In this document: positions 55,771-64,000 of the stretch, piece after piece
How the letters are laid out: every line of letters begins with the position of its first letter
How positions within the stretch are numbered: the first letter of the stretch is position 1
Origin: Secundilactobacillus hailunensis
GTDB lineage: Bacteria > Bacillota > Bacilli > Lactobacillales > Lactobacillaceae
NCBI RefSeq assembly: GCF_005405185.1
Contig: NZ_BJDO01000004.1
Location: 47,028 to 111,027, forward strand
Reading direction: 5' to 3'
DNA: 64,000 nt
Program-made: the position numbers and the translations under genes
Notes under the pieces: generated by a model
Seen by the model: only the letters and a program-made list of their open reading frames with translations
What the model was told of the DNA's origin: nothing
Databases searched by the model: none

Positions 55771-58215
55771 GTGGCGGGAACTAAGATTCAAGAGCTCACA
55801 TTAGAAGAAGTTATGAGTGACCGGTTTGGTCGCTATTCAAAATCAATTATTCAAGAACGGGCACTTCCCGATATTCGTGACGGTTTAAAACCGGTTCAAC
55901 GGCGGATCTTATTTGCCATGAATAAGGATGGTAACACGTATGATAAGCCGTTTCGTAAATCAGCGAAGGCTGTCGGGAACGTTATGGGTAACTTTCACCC
56001 CCATGGTGACAGTTCTATCTACGAAGCCCTTAACCGGATGAGTCAGGACTGGAAAGTACGCGAACCACTGATTGAAATGCACGGTAACAACGGTTCTATG
56101 GACGGCGATCCGCCTGCTGCCATGCGGTATACGGAAGCCCGGTTGAGTAAAATTGCCGGCGAAATGCTGCGTGACATTGATAAAGAGACCGTTGATATGG
56201 TCTTGAACTTCGATGATACGGAGTACGAGCCAATCGTTTTACCAGCCAAGTTTCCCAATTTGCTGGTTAACGGTGCGACAGGGATTTCTGCCGGTTATGC
56301 CACGGATATTCCGCCGCATAACTTAGGTGAAGTGATTGATGCTTTGCTCTATTTGTTGGACCATCCGAAGACTGACCTTGAGCATCTCATGCAGTTTGTT
56401 AAAGGCCCTGATTTCCCAACCGGAGGGATCCTACAAGGCATTGATGGTATCAAAAAAGCTTACGAAACCGGTCGTGGCCGGGTGGTCGTCCGGTCAAAGA
56501 CTAGCATTGAAGAATTACGTGGCAATAAGCAGTTGATTCGGGTCAGCGAGATCCCTTATGAAGTCAATAAAGCCGTTCTCGTGAAGCGCATCGATGAGTT
56601 ACGGTTGCTGAAAAAAGTGGACGGCATTTCCGAAGTACGTGATGAATCAGACCGTGACGGACTGTCTATTGCCATCGAACTTAAACGTGATGTGGACGCC
56701 CAGGGGATTTTGAATTACTTATTCAAAAATACCGACCTGCAGGTGACCTATAACTTCAACATGGTGGCCATCACTCATAAGCGGCCAGAACATGTGGGTC
56801 TAAAGACGATTCTGTCAGCTTACCTGGAACATCAGCAAGACGTGATTTCCCGGCGGACTAAATTTGATTTGGATAAAGCTTTGAACCGGCAACAAATCGT
56901 TGAAGGGTTGATCAAAGCCCTGTCGATTTTAGATCAAGTGATCGCCACGATTCGGGCAAGTAAGAACCGTAAAGATGCCCGTGACAATTTAGTTACCAGC
57001 TACGATTTTTCCGAGACGCAGGCGGACGCTATTGTGGCTTTACAGCTCTATCGGTTGACGAATACTGACGTTACGGCGTTAGAAAAAGAAGCCGCGCAAT
57101 TAGCGAAAAACATTACCGGCTACAAAGAGATTCTGGCTGATCCTAAAGCGTTAAACAAAGTCCTGCGAAAAGAACTGCGTGCGATCAACAAACAGTACCG
57201 CAATGATCGTCGGACTGAGATTCAAGCAGAAATTACACCGCTCAAGATCTCAACTAAAGTCATGGTTCCAGACGAAGAGGTTGTGGTACTGGTTAGCCGC
57301 GATGGTTATTTGAAACGTAGCGGGGTCAGATCTTACAAAGCCTCCGATCCAGAAGATAATGGTTTAAAGGACGAAGACTATCCGATCTTTACTGAAAAGC
57401 TCAGTACGTTAGACCACTTGTTTATGTTTACCAATAAGGGGAATTTAATTTACCGACCGGTTCACGAGATCACCGATGCCCGCTGGAAGGACACAGGGGA
57501 GCACATTTCGCAAACCATTGGCCTAGCCGATGATGAGGAAATCATTGCCACTTATGCGTTCAACACGCTGCAGGCACCTGGTGAGTTCCTGATTGCAACC
57601 GATGATGGTTATATCAAACGCACGGCCTTTAAGAATCTATTACCGGGCCGGACGTATAAGTCCAGTGCTAAGATCTTTGAAAAATTAAAGTCTGATCAAG
57701 CGAAGGTCGTCAATGTAACCTATCTGCCACAACCGGCTAAAGCCTCCGTTTTACTAATGTCTCGATTCGGTTTTGCTTTACGCTACGACCTGGCAGAAGT
57801 GTCGGTCAATGGGGCACGAACGACTGGTGTTAAGTCAATGAACCTTGGCGAGGGTGATTCGGTGGTTGATCTGCAGCTGGTCAATGATGATGATACGCTT
57901 GCCTTAATTACGCAACGCGGGGCCTTTAAGAAGATGCCCGCTAGTGAATTATCAGTGACGAGTCGGGCACGAAAGGGAGTCTTGATTCTTCATGCGCTTA
58001 AGTCTAAACCGCATGAAGTGGTTGACTTTATTAAACTAAACGATGAATCGTCACCGTTAGAGGTCATCACTGACCGACGACGGCTGCACGATATTCTCCC
58101 AGCGGAGCACCCAATGAATAATCGTTATTCAAACGGGTCATTTGTGGTTGATACTGAAGCAGAGGGAATTCCGGAAATGTTACGAAATAAGCCGACTATT
58201 TTAACTTTGTCTTAA
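55771..58215 (+). CDS. parC: DNA topoisomerase IV subunit A
   Basis: ParC cuts and rejoins DNA in topoisomerase IV. The 814-residue protein has the winged-helix breakage domain with the quinolone-region HPHGDSSIYEAL and the catalytic Tyr120 in MRYTEARLS, then a coiled coil and a C-terminal beta-pinwheel. The start is GTG after AAAGGAG. The normal Ser-Ser pair is present in the quinolone region (DSSIY). Confidence 0.96.
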   Translation: MAGTKIQELTLEEVMSDRFGRYSKSIIQERALPDIRDGLKPVQRRILFAMNKDGNTYDKPFRKSAKAVGNVMGNFHPHGDSSIYEALNRMSQDWKVREPLIEMHGNNGSMDGDPPAAMRYTEARLSKIAGEMLRDIDKETVDMVLNFDDTEYEPIVLPAKFPNLLVNGATGISAGYATDIPPHNLGEVIDALLYLLDHPKTDLEHLMQFVKGPDFPTGGILQGIDGIKKAYETGRGRVVVRSKTSIEELRGNKQLIRVSEIPYEVNKAVLVKRIDELRLLKKVDGISEVRDESDRDGLSIAIELKRDVDAQGILNYLFKNTDLQVTYNFNMVAITHKRPEHVGLKTILSAYLEHQQDVISRRTKFDLDKALNRQQIVEGLIKALSILDQVIATIRASKNRKDARDNLVTSYDFSETQADAIVALQLYRLTNTDVTALEKEAAQLAKNITGYKEILADPKALNKVLRKELRAINKQYRNDRRTEIQAEITPLKISTKVMVPDEEVVVLVSRDGYLKRSGVRSYKASDPEDNGLKDEDYPIFTEKLSTLDHLFMFTNKGNLIYRPVHEITDARWKDTGEHISQTIGLADDEEIIATYAFNTLQAPGEFLIATDDGYIKRTAFKNLLPGRTYKSSAKIFEKLKSDQAKVVNVTYLPQPAKASVLLMSRFGFALRYDLAEVSVNGARTTGVKSMNLGEGDSVVDLQLVNDDDTLALITQRGAFKKMPASELSVTSRARKGVLILHALKSKPHEVVDFIKLNDESSPLEVITDRRRLHDILPAEHPMNNRYSNGSFVVDTEAEGIPEMLRNKPTILTLS

Positions 58216-58221
58216 TTTTTA

Positions 58222-58250
58222 TTAGTAATTAGTTATTTTTAGATTACAAT
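58222..58250 (+). promoter_or_regulatory. Possible promoter of the LysR gene
   Basis: TTAGTA (58222-58227) and TACAAT (58245-58250), 17-base spacer. Confidence 0.5.
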
Positions 58251-58274
58251 AATTGCGTATTGCGCCAAAGATGG

Positions 58275-58295
58275 TTATTATAGTTTTGATAATAA
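58275..58295. promoter_or_regulatory. Dyad with T-N11-A form before the LysR gene
   Basis: TTATTAT (58275-58281) pairs perfectly with ATAATAA (58289-58295) across 7 bases; the symmetric T at 58279 and A at 58291 give T-N11-A, the LysR-box pattern. It suits autoregulation. Confidence 0.5.
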
Positions 58296-58329
58296 AACAT
58301 TTAGGACAACCTATCTAGGAGGTTCCCAC

Positions 58330-59289
58330 ATGAAAAGCAAACAAGAGAGTCTTTTTTCGTCTAAAACATTGACTTATTTCTTACAGTTGTCGGAAACTAT
58401 GAATTACACGCAAGCCGCACAGATCTTGGGAATTACGCAGCCAGCATTGACCCAACAGATCAAGAAGCTGGAACGGACAGCCGGGGCACGGCTATTCTAT
58501 TCCGTAGGTAAGAAACTGCGGTTGACTGATGCTGGGTATACTATGCTTGATGCCACTCATCGAATCTACGATGTTTTAAATCAAGCATCGGATGAAATTC
58601 AGCAGTCGACTAGTGCCACTCAAGGTGATATTAACATTGGGATGCTGGCATCGGTTGAAGATAGCGTCTTTGAAGACTTTATGATTCAGTCATACCGTGA
58701 AAATCCTGAAGTTAAGATTACGCTGCATATGCTGACCCGTAAGGAAATTTGGGACAAACTGGAAAACAACCAGATTGATCTGGCCATCATGTATCTGCCG
58801 GATGAATCAATTAAAAACTGGAAACCATATGAATCTAAGCGCATTATCAGTGATGATCTGCTCTTTATTCACCATGATGAAAAACTCAGCAAGAAGAAGC
58901 GTATCAAGTTTGCTGATACCCCCAACAAGCCTTGGGTTACGTATCCGGTTGATTACTACTTGAACCACGTGATGCGTGAGTCCTTTAAGAACGCAATGGT
59001 CGATCTGCCAACTAGTGTGGCCCAGTTTACGACACCAGGACAGTTACTGCAGTTCTCAGAACAGACTGGCGCTTATACGGCATTACCAAATTCATTCGTA
59101 GTTGGTCAAGGTGAACAGCCTGATACTTGGACGGCTCGGTTTGAACCCAATATTCGCTTTGAATTGGCCTTTGTCTTCAGAACTGGGAAGGATAAGATTC
59201 CCCGTATCGGTCATTTCTTAGCGCAATTTGATCAATATCTGAAAACCAAAGATTATTTGGCCCGTTTGCAGGAAATTCAGCAGAATTAA
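58330..59289 (+). CDS. LysR family transcriptional regulator
   Basis: The 319-residue protein has an N-terminal winged helix (about 12-70, TYFLQLSETMNYTQAAQILGITQPALTQQIKKLE) and a C-terminal LysR substrate-binding domain. TAGGAGG precedes the ATG. It is flanked by parC and ppaC and no divergent target gene adjoins it, so its regulon and ligand cannot be inferred. Confidence 0.93.
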   Translation: MKSKQESLFSSKTLTYFLQLSETMNYTQAAQILGITQPALTQQIKKLERTAGARLFYSVGKKLRLTDAGYTMLDATHRIYDVLNQASDEIQQSTSATQGDINIGMLASVEDSVFEDFMIQSYRENPEVKITLHMLTRKEIWDKLENNQIDLAIMYLPDESIKNWKPYESKRIISDDLLFIHHDEKLSKKKRIKFADTPNKPWVTYPVDYYLNHVMRESFKNAMVDLPTSVAQFTTPGQLLQFSEQTGAYTALPNSFVVGQGEQPDTWTARFEPNIRFELAFVFRTGKDKIPRIGHFLAQFDQYLKTKDYLARLQEIQQN

Positions 59290-59339
59290 TAGTATGATTA
59301 ATATGTAAAATCATAATTGATATGAGGAGCGATAATTTT

Positions 59340-60269
59340 ATGTCAAAAGAACTTGTTTTTGGACACAAAAGTCCCGATACTGATGCCATTGTTGCCGCAA
59401 TGGCATACGCATATTTACAATCTAAATTAGGCTATGACGTTGAAGCCGTTGCACTTGGCGAACCTAATATGGAAACTAGCTTTGTTTTAAAGCATTTTGG
59501 CGTTGCTGCACCACGAGTCGTCAAGACGGTTTCAAACGAAGTCGATAAGGTTATGCTAGTTGATCACAATGAACCACAGCAATCTGCAGACGACATTGAT
59601 AAAGTAACGGTTACCCACGTGGTCGATCATCACCGAATCAATGGTTTTAATACCGCTGCACCATTATTTTACCGTGCTGAACCAGTTGGCTGTGTCAGCA
59701 CCATCATTACCAACATGTTTGCTGAAAACAAGATCGATATCCCAACCCAATTAGCTGGTTTGATGCTGTCAGCCATTATTTCTGACACCTTATTGCTCAA
59801 GTCACCAACGACTACTGACAAAGATCGTGAAGCCGTTAAAGCATTGGCCCAAATTGCCGATGTGGATTACCAGTCTTACGGGATCGAAATGCTTAAGGCA
59901 GGGACTAACTTATCAGCTAAGACTGATGCTGAATTGGTCTCAGGCGATGCTAAGTCATTTACCATGGCTGGCAAGAACATTCGTATCGACCAGATCAACA
60001 CGGTAGATTTGAACGATGTTATCAGTCGTGAAGACGGTATTAAAAAGGCGATGAGCGACGAAGCTGCTAAGAACGGTTATGACTTATTCTTAGTCTTAGC
60101 CACCAACGTTTTGGACAGCAACTCCGAATTATTCGTCTTTGGTGAACCAAAGGACATCGTTGAAAAAGCCTTCAATACGACTTTGAAAGACGACCGTGCT
60201 AGTTTACCTGGTGTTGTCTCACGGAAGAAGCAAGTGGTACCACCATTGCAAGAAGCTTTTGAAGGTTAA
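59340..60269 (+). CDS. ppaC: Manganese-dependent inorganic pyrophosphatase (family II)
   Basis: PpaC hydrolyses pyrophosphate and so pulls biosynthetic reactions forward. The 309-residue protein is a DHH phosphoesterase: metal-binding HKSPDTD near 8-14, VDHNEP, DHH at 96-98, and a C-terminal DHHA2 domain with SRKKQ. The ATG at 59340 follows GAGGAG. A dyad (TATGATT/AATCATA, 59293-59315) lies between the LysR gene and this one. Confidence 0.97.
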   Translation: MSKELVFGHKSPDTDAIVAAMAYAYLQSKLGYDVEAVALGEPNMETSFVLKHFGVAAPRVVKTVSNEVDKVMLVDHNEPQQSADDIDKVTVTHVVDHHRINGFNTAAPLFYRAEPVGCVSTIITNMFAENKIDIPTQLAGLMLSAIISDTLLLKSPTTTDKDREAVKALAQIADVDYQSYGIEMLKAGTNLSAKTDAELVSGDAKSFTMAGKNIRIDQINTVDLNDVISREDGIKKAMSDEAAKNGYDLFLVLATNVLDSNSELFVFGEPKDIVEKAFNTTLKDDRASLPGVVSRKKQVVPPLQEAFEG

Positions 60270-60293
60270 TTGAAATACTGAATCGTATGTTAA

Positions 60294-60329
60294 AAGAGCA
60301 GTCCAAGTCATTGGATTGCTCTTTTTTGC
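60294..60329 (+). terminator. Terminator of ppaC
   Basis: AGAGCA-G-TCCAA pairs with TTGGA-T-TGCTCT, followed by TTTTTT. Confidence 0.9.
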
Positions 60330-60351
60330 GTTAACTAGTGATCCAAAAAGG

Positions 60352-60379
60352 TTGTGATTAAGCAACAAGTTGGTATAAT
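60352..60379 (+). promoter_or_regulatory. Promoter of msrB
   Basis: TTGTGA (60352-60357) and TATAAT (60374-60379), 16-base spacer, also with an upstream TG at 60371. Confidence 0.8.
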
Positions 60380-60444
60380 GGGCTAATAGATTGTACACAA
60401 TCCATCTAAACTAACTAAACTAAAAAATCAAGGAGTTGCTAACA

Positions 60445-60882
60445 ATGGCAGAGAATGATAACAAATTACGTGAACAATTATCTCAAACAGCGTACGAAGT
60501 GACCCAAAACGCAGCTACTGAAGCACCATTCAGCGGTAAATATGATCAGTTTGATCAACCGGGGATTTACGTTGATATTGTCAGTGGTGAGCCGCTCTTT
60601 AGTTCGCTTGATAAATATGATGCTGGCTGTGGCTGGCCGTCATTTACCAAACCAATCGAAAAGAAATCCGTTAAACGTCACTTGGATACTTCACACGGGA
60701 TGTTTAGAACTGAAGTGCGTTCAATTGATGCCAAATCGCATTTAGGCCATGTGTTCACCGATGGTCCACAAGCAGCTGGTGGTTTAAGGTATTGTATCAA
60801 CAGCGCAGCGTTAAAATTTATCCCAGCAGATCAGCTTGAACAGGCGGGTTATAGTCAATATCAAGCGCTATTTGAATCATAA
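60445..60882 (+). CDS. msrB: Peptide methionine (R)-S-oxide reductase MsrB
   Basis: MsrB reduces methionine-R-sulfoxide in oxidised proteins. The 145-residue protein has [33 protein letters not shown] and the catalytic Cys117 in [12 protein letters not shown]. The CXXC pairs that bind zinc in other MsrB proteins are absent, as in many Firmicutes forms. The ATG at 60445 follows AAGGAG; a strong promoter lies upstream and no msrA is adjacent. Confidence 0.96.
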   Translation: MAENDNKLREQLSQTAYEVTQNAATEAPFSGKYDQFDQPGIYVDIVSGEPLFSSLDKYDAGCGWPSFTKPIEKKSVKRHLDTSHGMFRTEVRSIDAKSHLGHVFTDGPQAAGGLRYCINSAALKFIPADQLEQAGYSQYQALFES

Positions 60883-60975
60883 CTGCCAGCAGAACGGTTG
60901 CAAATCCCATAAAATCACTGATAATGGAGTATAAATAGGTATATCCGTTATTGGTCATTTAGGGAGTTGATTTTT

Positions 60976-61350
60976 GTGTATAAAAAAACGGCTATTACGT
61001 CATGGATCACTGGCATCTGTCTATGTTTAATTACGGTGATTTCAGCATTCAGTCAGCATCATTTATCGTATCAGAGCCTAGTGAGCGTTTTAAGTTACCT
61101 TGGTGTCTATGCAATCTCGCTGTATCTAGCAAAGCATAATGGAACTGAAAAAATCATTCTTACGTTTGTTAATATTCTAGCTGTCGCCATGCTAATAGCA
61201 ATGATGATCAACGCCGTGAGAAAGTATTCAGGATTAGTTACGGTATCATTATTAGTGGTTTGCGTAGTTGGTGCTATTACGGGCATCATGGCAATTTGGT
61301 TTAATAATCGGTTTGCAAAAGTTAATTCCGAAAAGTCTAAAGAGCACTAA
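60976..61350 (+). CDS. Small membrane protein of unknown function
   Basis: The 124-residue protein has four hydrophobic segments (about 5-25, 32-52, 59-78 and 88-110) and a polar Lys/Glu-rich tail, so it should span the membrane four times. The GTG at 60976 is preferred to a TTG three codons upstream because AGGGAG lies 9-10 bases before it. No family is recognised. A terminator follows directly. Confidence 0.65.
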   Translation: MYKKTAITSWITGICLCLITVISAFSQHHLSYQSLVSVLSYLGVYAISLYLAKHNGTEKIILTFVNILAVAMLIAMMINAVRKYSGLVTVSLLVVCVVGAITGIMAIWFNNRFAKVNSEKSKEH

Positions 61351-61367
61351 ATATGGTGCTTTTTTAT
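61338..61367 (+). terminator. Terminator of the small membrane protein gene
   Basis: AGAGCAC pairs with GGTGCTTT around TAAATAT, followed by a T-run. Confidence 0.8.
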
Positions 61368-61596
61368 TTTGGCTGTTTTTGGACATACGATGTACGGAAG
61401 AATTTTATCGGTAATTTATTAAGACCAGATCTAAGTTATTTGATTCTAAGACAATGACAATTAGGTTATTCTTTGAAAATATTCGATGCTGATGACGTGT
61501 TAATGATTTAGTACGAACATAAAAGTGATAACAAAATGGCGAGGTTAATTTGCAATCGTTTAGGAGCACATTTAAAAGCCATTCAGGAGTAAATCA

Positions 61597-61648
61597 TTTG
61601 CTCTTTATCACTACTTTGAATAATATATATTATGTAAAGTAGAGCAAA
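61597..61648. repeat. Large imperfect dyad in the AT-rich region
   Basis: TTTGCTC (61597-61603) and TACTTT (61612-61617) pair with AAAGTA (61636-61641) and GAGCAAA (61642-61648), with an 8-base bulge on the left side, around the palindrome ATAATATATATTAT (61620-61633). Confidence 0.6.
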
Positions 61649-62362
61649 TAATCAATGAGGTAGCAATATTTTAACTATTTGGTAACTTCCCTATTTTGTC
61701 TATTGATGCTAATTAGTTAAATAAAGAATACACACGGATTTGCTAAACGAACTCAGCATTTAAATAACGTGTCTGAACACATGACTCGTAGAAACTACAC
61801 ATCAAAATAAACGAACGTGTGTCGTATGAACGCCAAATAGTAACCTATTTCGGTAATAGTATCAGATCTGTCCTTATTTGAAGATTTAAGCAGTAGCCGT
61901 ATTCATTTTAATCATGATGGTCATTTTCTATAGTCTATATGGGTCTTATGGTTTGAGCAACTAAAATCATAAAACTAGTTAAATTCAAAGTTATAAGCAA
62001 ATATTTTCCTGCTAGTATAACTAGATGGCTAAAATATTTATGCTACTGCTACTAATACCGTTGATCTTTTAAAATATGATTAGTTCGGCAGCCATTAAAC
62101 CAGTTAACACCACGTTATTAACTAGTCATTTGTAGATTAAAACAGTCTCTAAAAGCTGATTTTACAAGCTTTTAAGTGATTTAAATCATTAATTAAGTTA
62201 ACCTGATTTACTAGCGATATTAGTTTAAATAATGACCTTTTTATAGTCGTCAAAGACTGCCATCATACGGTTTACAGGTCTTTTCATCTACTTGTTATTA
62301 ATGATCGTTTAGCCCCCTCAATTGTAATTTACGCTAGGGGAAGGGTTCATCATCTTTTCTAT

Positions 62363-62398
62363 GTAAACTTAATAAAACCTATATTTTATTAAGTTTAC
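62363..62398. repeat. Perfect 15-bp inverted repeat upstream of the MarR gene
   Basis: GTAAACTTAATAAAA (62363-62377) pairs perfectly with TTTTATTAAGTTTAC (62384-62398) over a 6-base loop. No U-run follows, so it is not a terminator; a protein-binding site or an mRNA hairpin is possible. Confidence 0.65.
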
Positions 62399-62437
62399 TA
62401 AATTAACCTACTCTATCGCTAATTTTCCTCTATTCTA

Positions 62438-62452
62438 TTGAAAACGATTGCA
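62438..62452 (+). promoter_or_regulatory. cre-like site upstream of the MarR gene
   Basis: TTGAAAACGATTGCA fits the cre consensus WTGNAANCGNWNNCW at every position. It lies about 90 bases upstream of the MarR start and implies catabolite control by CcpA. Confidence 0.65.
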
Positions 62453-62539
62453 AAATATTCCTAGCATGCTAAGATATAGGTAATAAATCCTAGCTAGCTA
62501 ACTATTCTGATTTATAATTTGCTTTTGGGGGGTAATGAC

Positions 62540-62971
62540 TTGCTGAATCAACGGAATCGAATTGGCATCTATTTAAAAGAAGCCACAATTGAATTTGATA
62601 AAAAGAGTAATCACCTCTTGGCACAATACCATTTGACCCAGCCACAGTTTAACCTACTCTCCTGCTTGTTTGTCAATCAGGACCGAGTTGTTCGCCAAGT
62701 GGATCTAGAAAAGCAATTTAGACTTTCTAGCCCCACTGTCACACGCCTTTTGCATCAACTAGAGAACAAGGGCTTTATTCAACGGGTGCCCAATCCGGAC
62801 GATGCCCGTAGCAAACAAATCGCGCTAACATCGCAAGCCTTAGCTAAACAGACGATTCTTCTTGATTCGGCTGACCAGTTAGAAACAGAGATTAGAACCG
62901 GTTTAAGTGATTCTGAGTTGAAATCGGGAATTGACTTCATGAAAAAAATCTTGAATAATCTCGAAAACTAA
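62540..62971 (+). CDS. MarR family transcriptional regulator
   Basis: The 143-residue protein has the MarR winged helix: LTQPQFNLLSCLF then QVDLEKQFRLSSPTVTRLLHQLENKGFIQRVPNPDDARSKQIALT with the Asp-Asp-Ala-Arg wing. The TTG at 62540 follows GGGGGGT by 7 bases. The NmrA-like gene starts 22 bases after its stop, so it probably controls that gene and itself. The ligand is unknown. Confidence 0.9.
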   Translation: MLNQRNRIGIYLKEATIEFDKKSNHLLAQYHLTQPQFNLLSCLFVNQDRVVRQVDLEKQFRLSSPTVTRLLHQLENKGFIQRVPNPDDARSKQIALTSQALAKQTILLDSADQLETEIRTGLSDSELKSGIDFMKKILNNLEN

Positions 62972-62993
62972 TTCGTTCTAGGAGGAATTTGTT

Positions 62994-63887
62994 ATGTTAC
63001 TAATTACAAGTGCATGTGGATCTGTTGGCCGCCAAATTGTCCCTTATTTGGCAAAGCATGGTGTTGATATTCGTGCAGTGGATATCAATCCTAAGGTAGC
63101 CGACTATAAGTCACAAGGTGTCAAAGAGACAATGGTCATTGATGCTACTAAAGCTGACCAGATGGAAAAGGCAATGACGGGTGTTGACCAAGTTGTTTAC
63201 ATCCCTACCCTGTTCTCATTTCAGGAATATGTCATGGGCAAAATTGCTATTGACGCTGCCATTAAGGAAGGCGTTAAGCAATTCATCGATATTTCAGTTC
63301 TCTTCCCTAACTTGGATACTAAATTGCACCATATGATGAAGAAAAAGGTTGAACATTACTTGTTATACCGTGGGTTCGAAAGCCATATGTTATGGACGGT
63401 TCTGCAGCCATCTGGTTATAACCACGATGTCTTCCTTGAACAGTTCTACAAGTTGGGTAAGTTCCCGAACTATACCCCACTTGATAAGCGGATGTCTTGG
63501 TTTGATGCTCTCGATGAAGCCGACGTTATCTTGAAAGTCCTTGATCGTCCAGAATACTTCGATAAGGGTGTCTACCAGCTTTGCAATGAAAAATTAAACA
63601 GTTACGAAGTTGCCGATATGATGACTGATGTCACTGGTAAAAAGATTGAGGCCGAGTATGTCGACGAAGATCATCTTGCTGATTATTGGCCACAATATTT
63701 CCACGGTGGTGACAGTTATTCCTACGAAGCCTTCATTCGTTTAGTTCGTACGATGCGTAAATGGGGCTGGGATAGTTCTTCATTTACCCTAGAAGCTCTT
63801 CTAGATCATAAACCGCGGACGCTTCATCAATATCTGGAACGTGAAGCAAAACGGTTAGGTATTTATCATCCTGCTACTAAAAAATAG
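62994..63887 (+). CDS. NmrA-like NAD(P)-binding oxidoreductase family protein
   Basis: The 297-residue protein has an N-terminal Rossmann fold (LITSACGSVGRQIVPYLAKHGVDIRAVDIN) whose Gly-rich loop is SACGSVG, a Rossmann core with VVYIPTLF, and the C-terminal part typical of NmrA/HSCARG and SDR-a5 proteins. It lacks a clear YxxxK pair, so it may sense redox cofactors rather than catalyse. AGGAGG precedes the ATG by 8 bases. It is co-oriented with the MarR gene and ends in a long terminator. Confidence 0.85.
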   Translation: MLLITSACGSVGRQIVPYLAKHGVDIRAVDINPKVADYKSQGVKETMVIDATKADQMEKAMTGVDQVVYIPTLFSFQEYVMGKIAIDAAIKEGVKQFIDISVLFPNLDTKLHHMMKKKVEHYLLYRGFESHMLWTVLQPSGYNHDVFLEQFYKLGKFPNYTPLDKRMSWFDALDEADVILKVLDRPEYFDKGVYQLCNEKLNSYEVADMMTDVTGKKIEAEYVDEDHLADYWPQYFHGGDSYSYEAFIRLVRTMRKWGWDSSSFTLEALLDHKPRTLHQYLEREAKRLGIYHPATKK

Positions 63888-63901
63888 CTAATCAAAAATT
63901 T

Positions 63902-63967
63902 GGGTCTAAGCTTTTTAGTGTTGATTAAGTTCAACACTGAGAAACTTAGGCCTGTTTTTTTGCAAAA
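63902..63967 (+). terminator. Long terminator of the MarR-NmrA unit
   Basis: AGTGTTGA pairs with TCAACACT; an outer GGTCTAAG pairs with CTTAGGCC (one G-U), followed by TTTTTTT. Nothing is recognised after it to the end of the window. Confidence 0.85.
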
Positions 63968-64000
63968 AAAGGACACCTAGTCTCCCAGGCGTTATACTTT

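Larger units (their letters stand above)
61368..62518. other. Long AT-rich region without genes
   Basis: About 1.15 kb carry no open frame with a ribosome binding site on either strand and are much more AT-rich than the flanks. It holds two large dyads (61597-61648 and 62363-62398), a cre-like site (62438-62452) and a smaller CCCCT/AGGGG inverted repeat near 62313-62340. It could be a remnant of lost genes or an extended regulatory region. Confidence 0.6.

Noticed and set aside
62363..62398. The 15-bp inverted repeat as a terminator
   Set aside because: It is AT-only at the stem top and has no U-run after the right arm; no gene ends just before it.
1..64000. CRISPR array, prophage, insertion sequence, tRNA or rRNA genes
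   Set aside because: No regularly spaced repeats, transposase or phage genes, or cloverleaf-like sequences were seen on either strand. The two integrase-like genes are XerC and XerD by context.

Overview
The window is chromosomal DNA of a low-to-moderate GC Gram-positive bacterium, almost certainly a lactobacillus (Lactobacillaceae). The evidence is the gene order (dnaE-pyk; cvfB-xerD-ribT-scpA-scpB-rluB-ribU; ypbB-recQ-LysM-cmk-rpsA-der-hup; cca-ABC-F-thyA-dfrA; rbgA-rnhB-dprA-topA-xerC-hslV-hslU; plsY-parE-parC), strong AGGAGG-type ribosome binding sites, many extended -10 promoters and U-tailed terminators. pyk follows dnaE directly, with no phosphofructokinase gene between them. This fits an obligately heterofermentative lactobacillus (phosphoketolase pathway), but the genus is an inference. 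There is no prophage, insertion sequence, CRISPR array, rRNA or tRNA gene.

Layout. 1-4.2 kb: end of a type IA topoisomerase gene, then clpB behind an exact CtsR operator. 4.2-9.9 kb: a DUF2929-type small membrane protein, dnaE, and pyk with a cre-like site. 10-15.2 kb: a housekeeping run ending in an FMN riboswitch and the riboflavin transporter ribU. 15.3-24 kb: ypbB-recQ, a LysM protein, cmk, rpsA, der, hup and a TPR protein. 24-29.8 kb: a YitT membrane protein, cca, an ABC-F ATPase, thyA and dfrA. 30.3-36.1 kb: a branched-chain amino acid ABC importer operon, livJHMGF plus a CBS-ACT protein. 36.1-42.6 kb: a PAQR protein, DegV, an SGNH hydrolase with YpmS and YozE partners, an unknown HxHG/EF-loop protein, and a divergent azlCD exporter and XRE-cupin regulator. 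42.8-50.7 kb: the rbgA to hslU cluster. 50.8-60.9 kb: a zinc alcohol dehydrogenase, an aldose-epimerase-like protein, plsY, parE, parC, a LysR regulator, ppaC and msrB. 61-64 kb: a small membrane protein, a 1.2-kb AT-rich stretch without genes, then a MarR regulator and an NmrA-like oxidoreductase.

Most notable signal: upstream of livJ lies a complete, previously unannotated-looking ribosome-mediated attenuator. It has a good promoter, a strong ribosome binding site, a 34-codon leader peptide containing Leu-Val-Leu-Leu-Leu, a 12-bp long-range helix whose 5' strand abuts the Leu codons, an antiterminator and a perfect U-tailed terminator. The pairings are mutually exclusive in a way that would let a ribosome stalled for leucyl-tRNA switch the importer on. 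With the CBS-ACT gene at the end of the same operon and the AzlCD exporter 5 kb away, this region looks like a branched-chain amino acid homeostasis locus.
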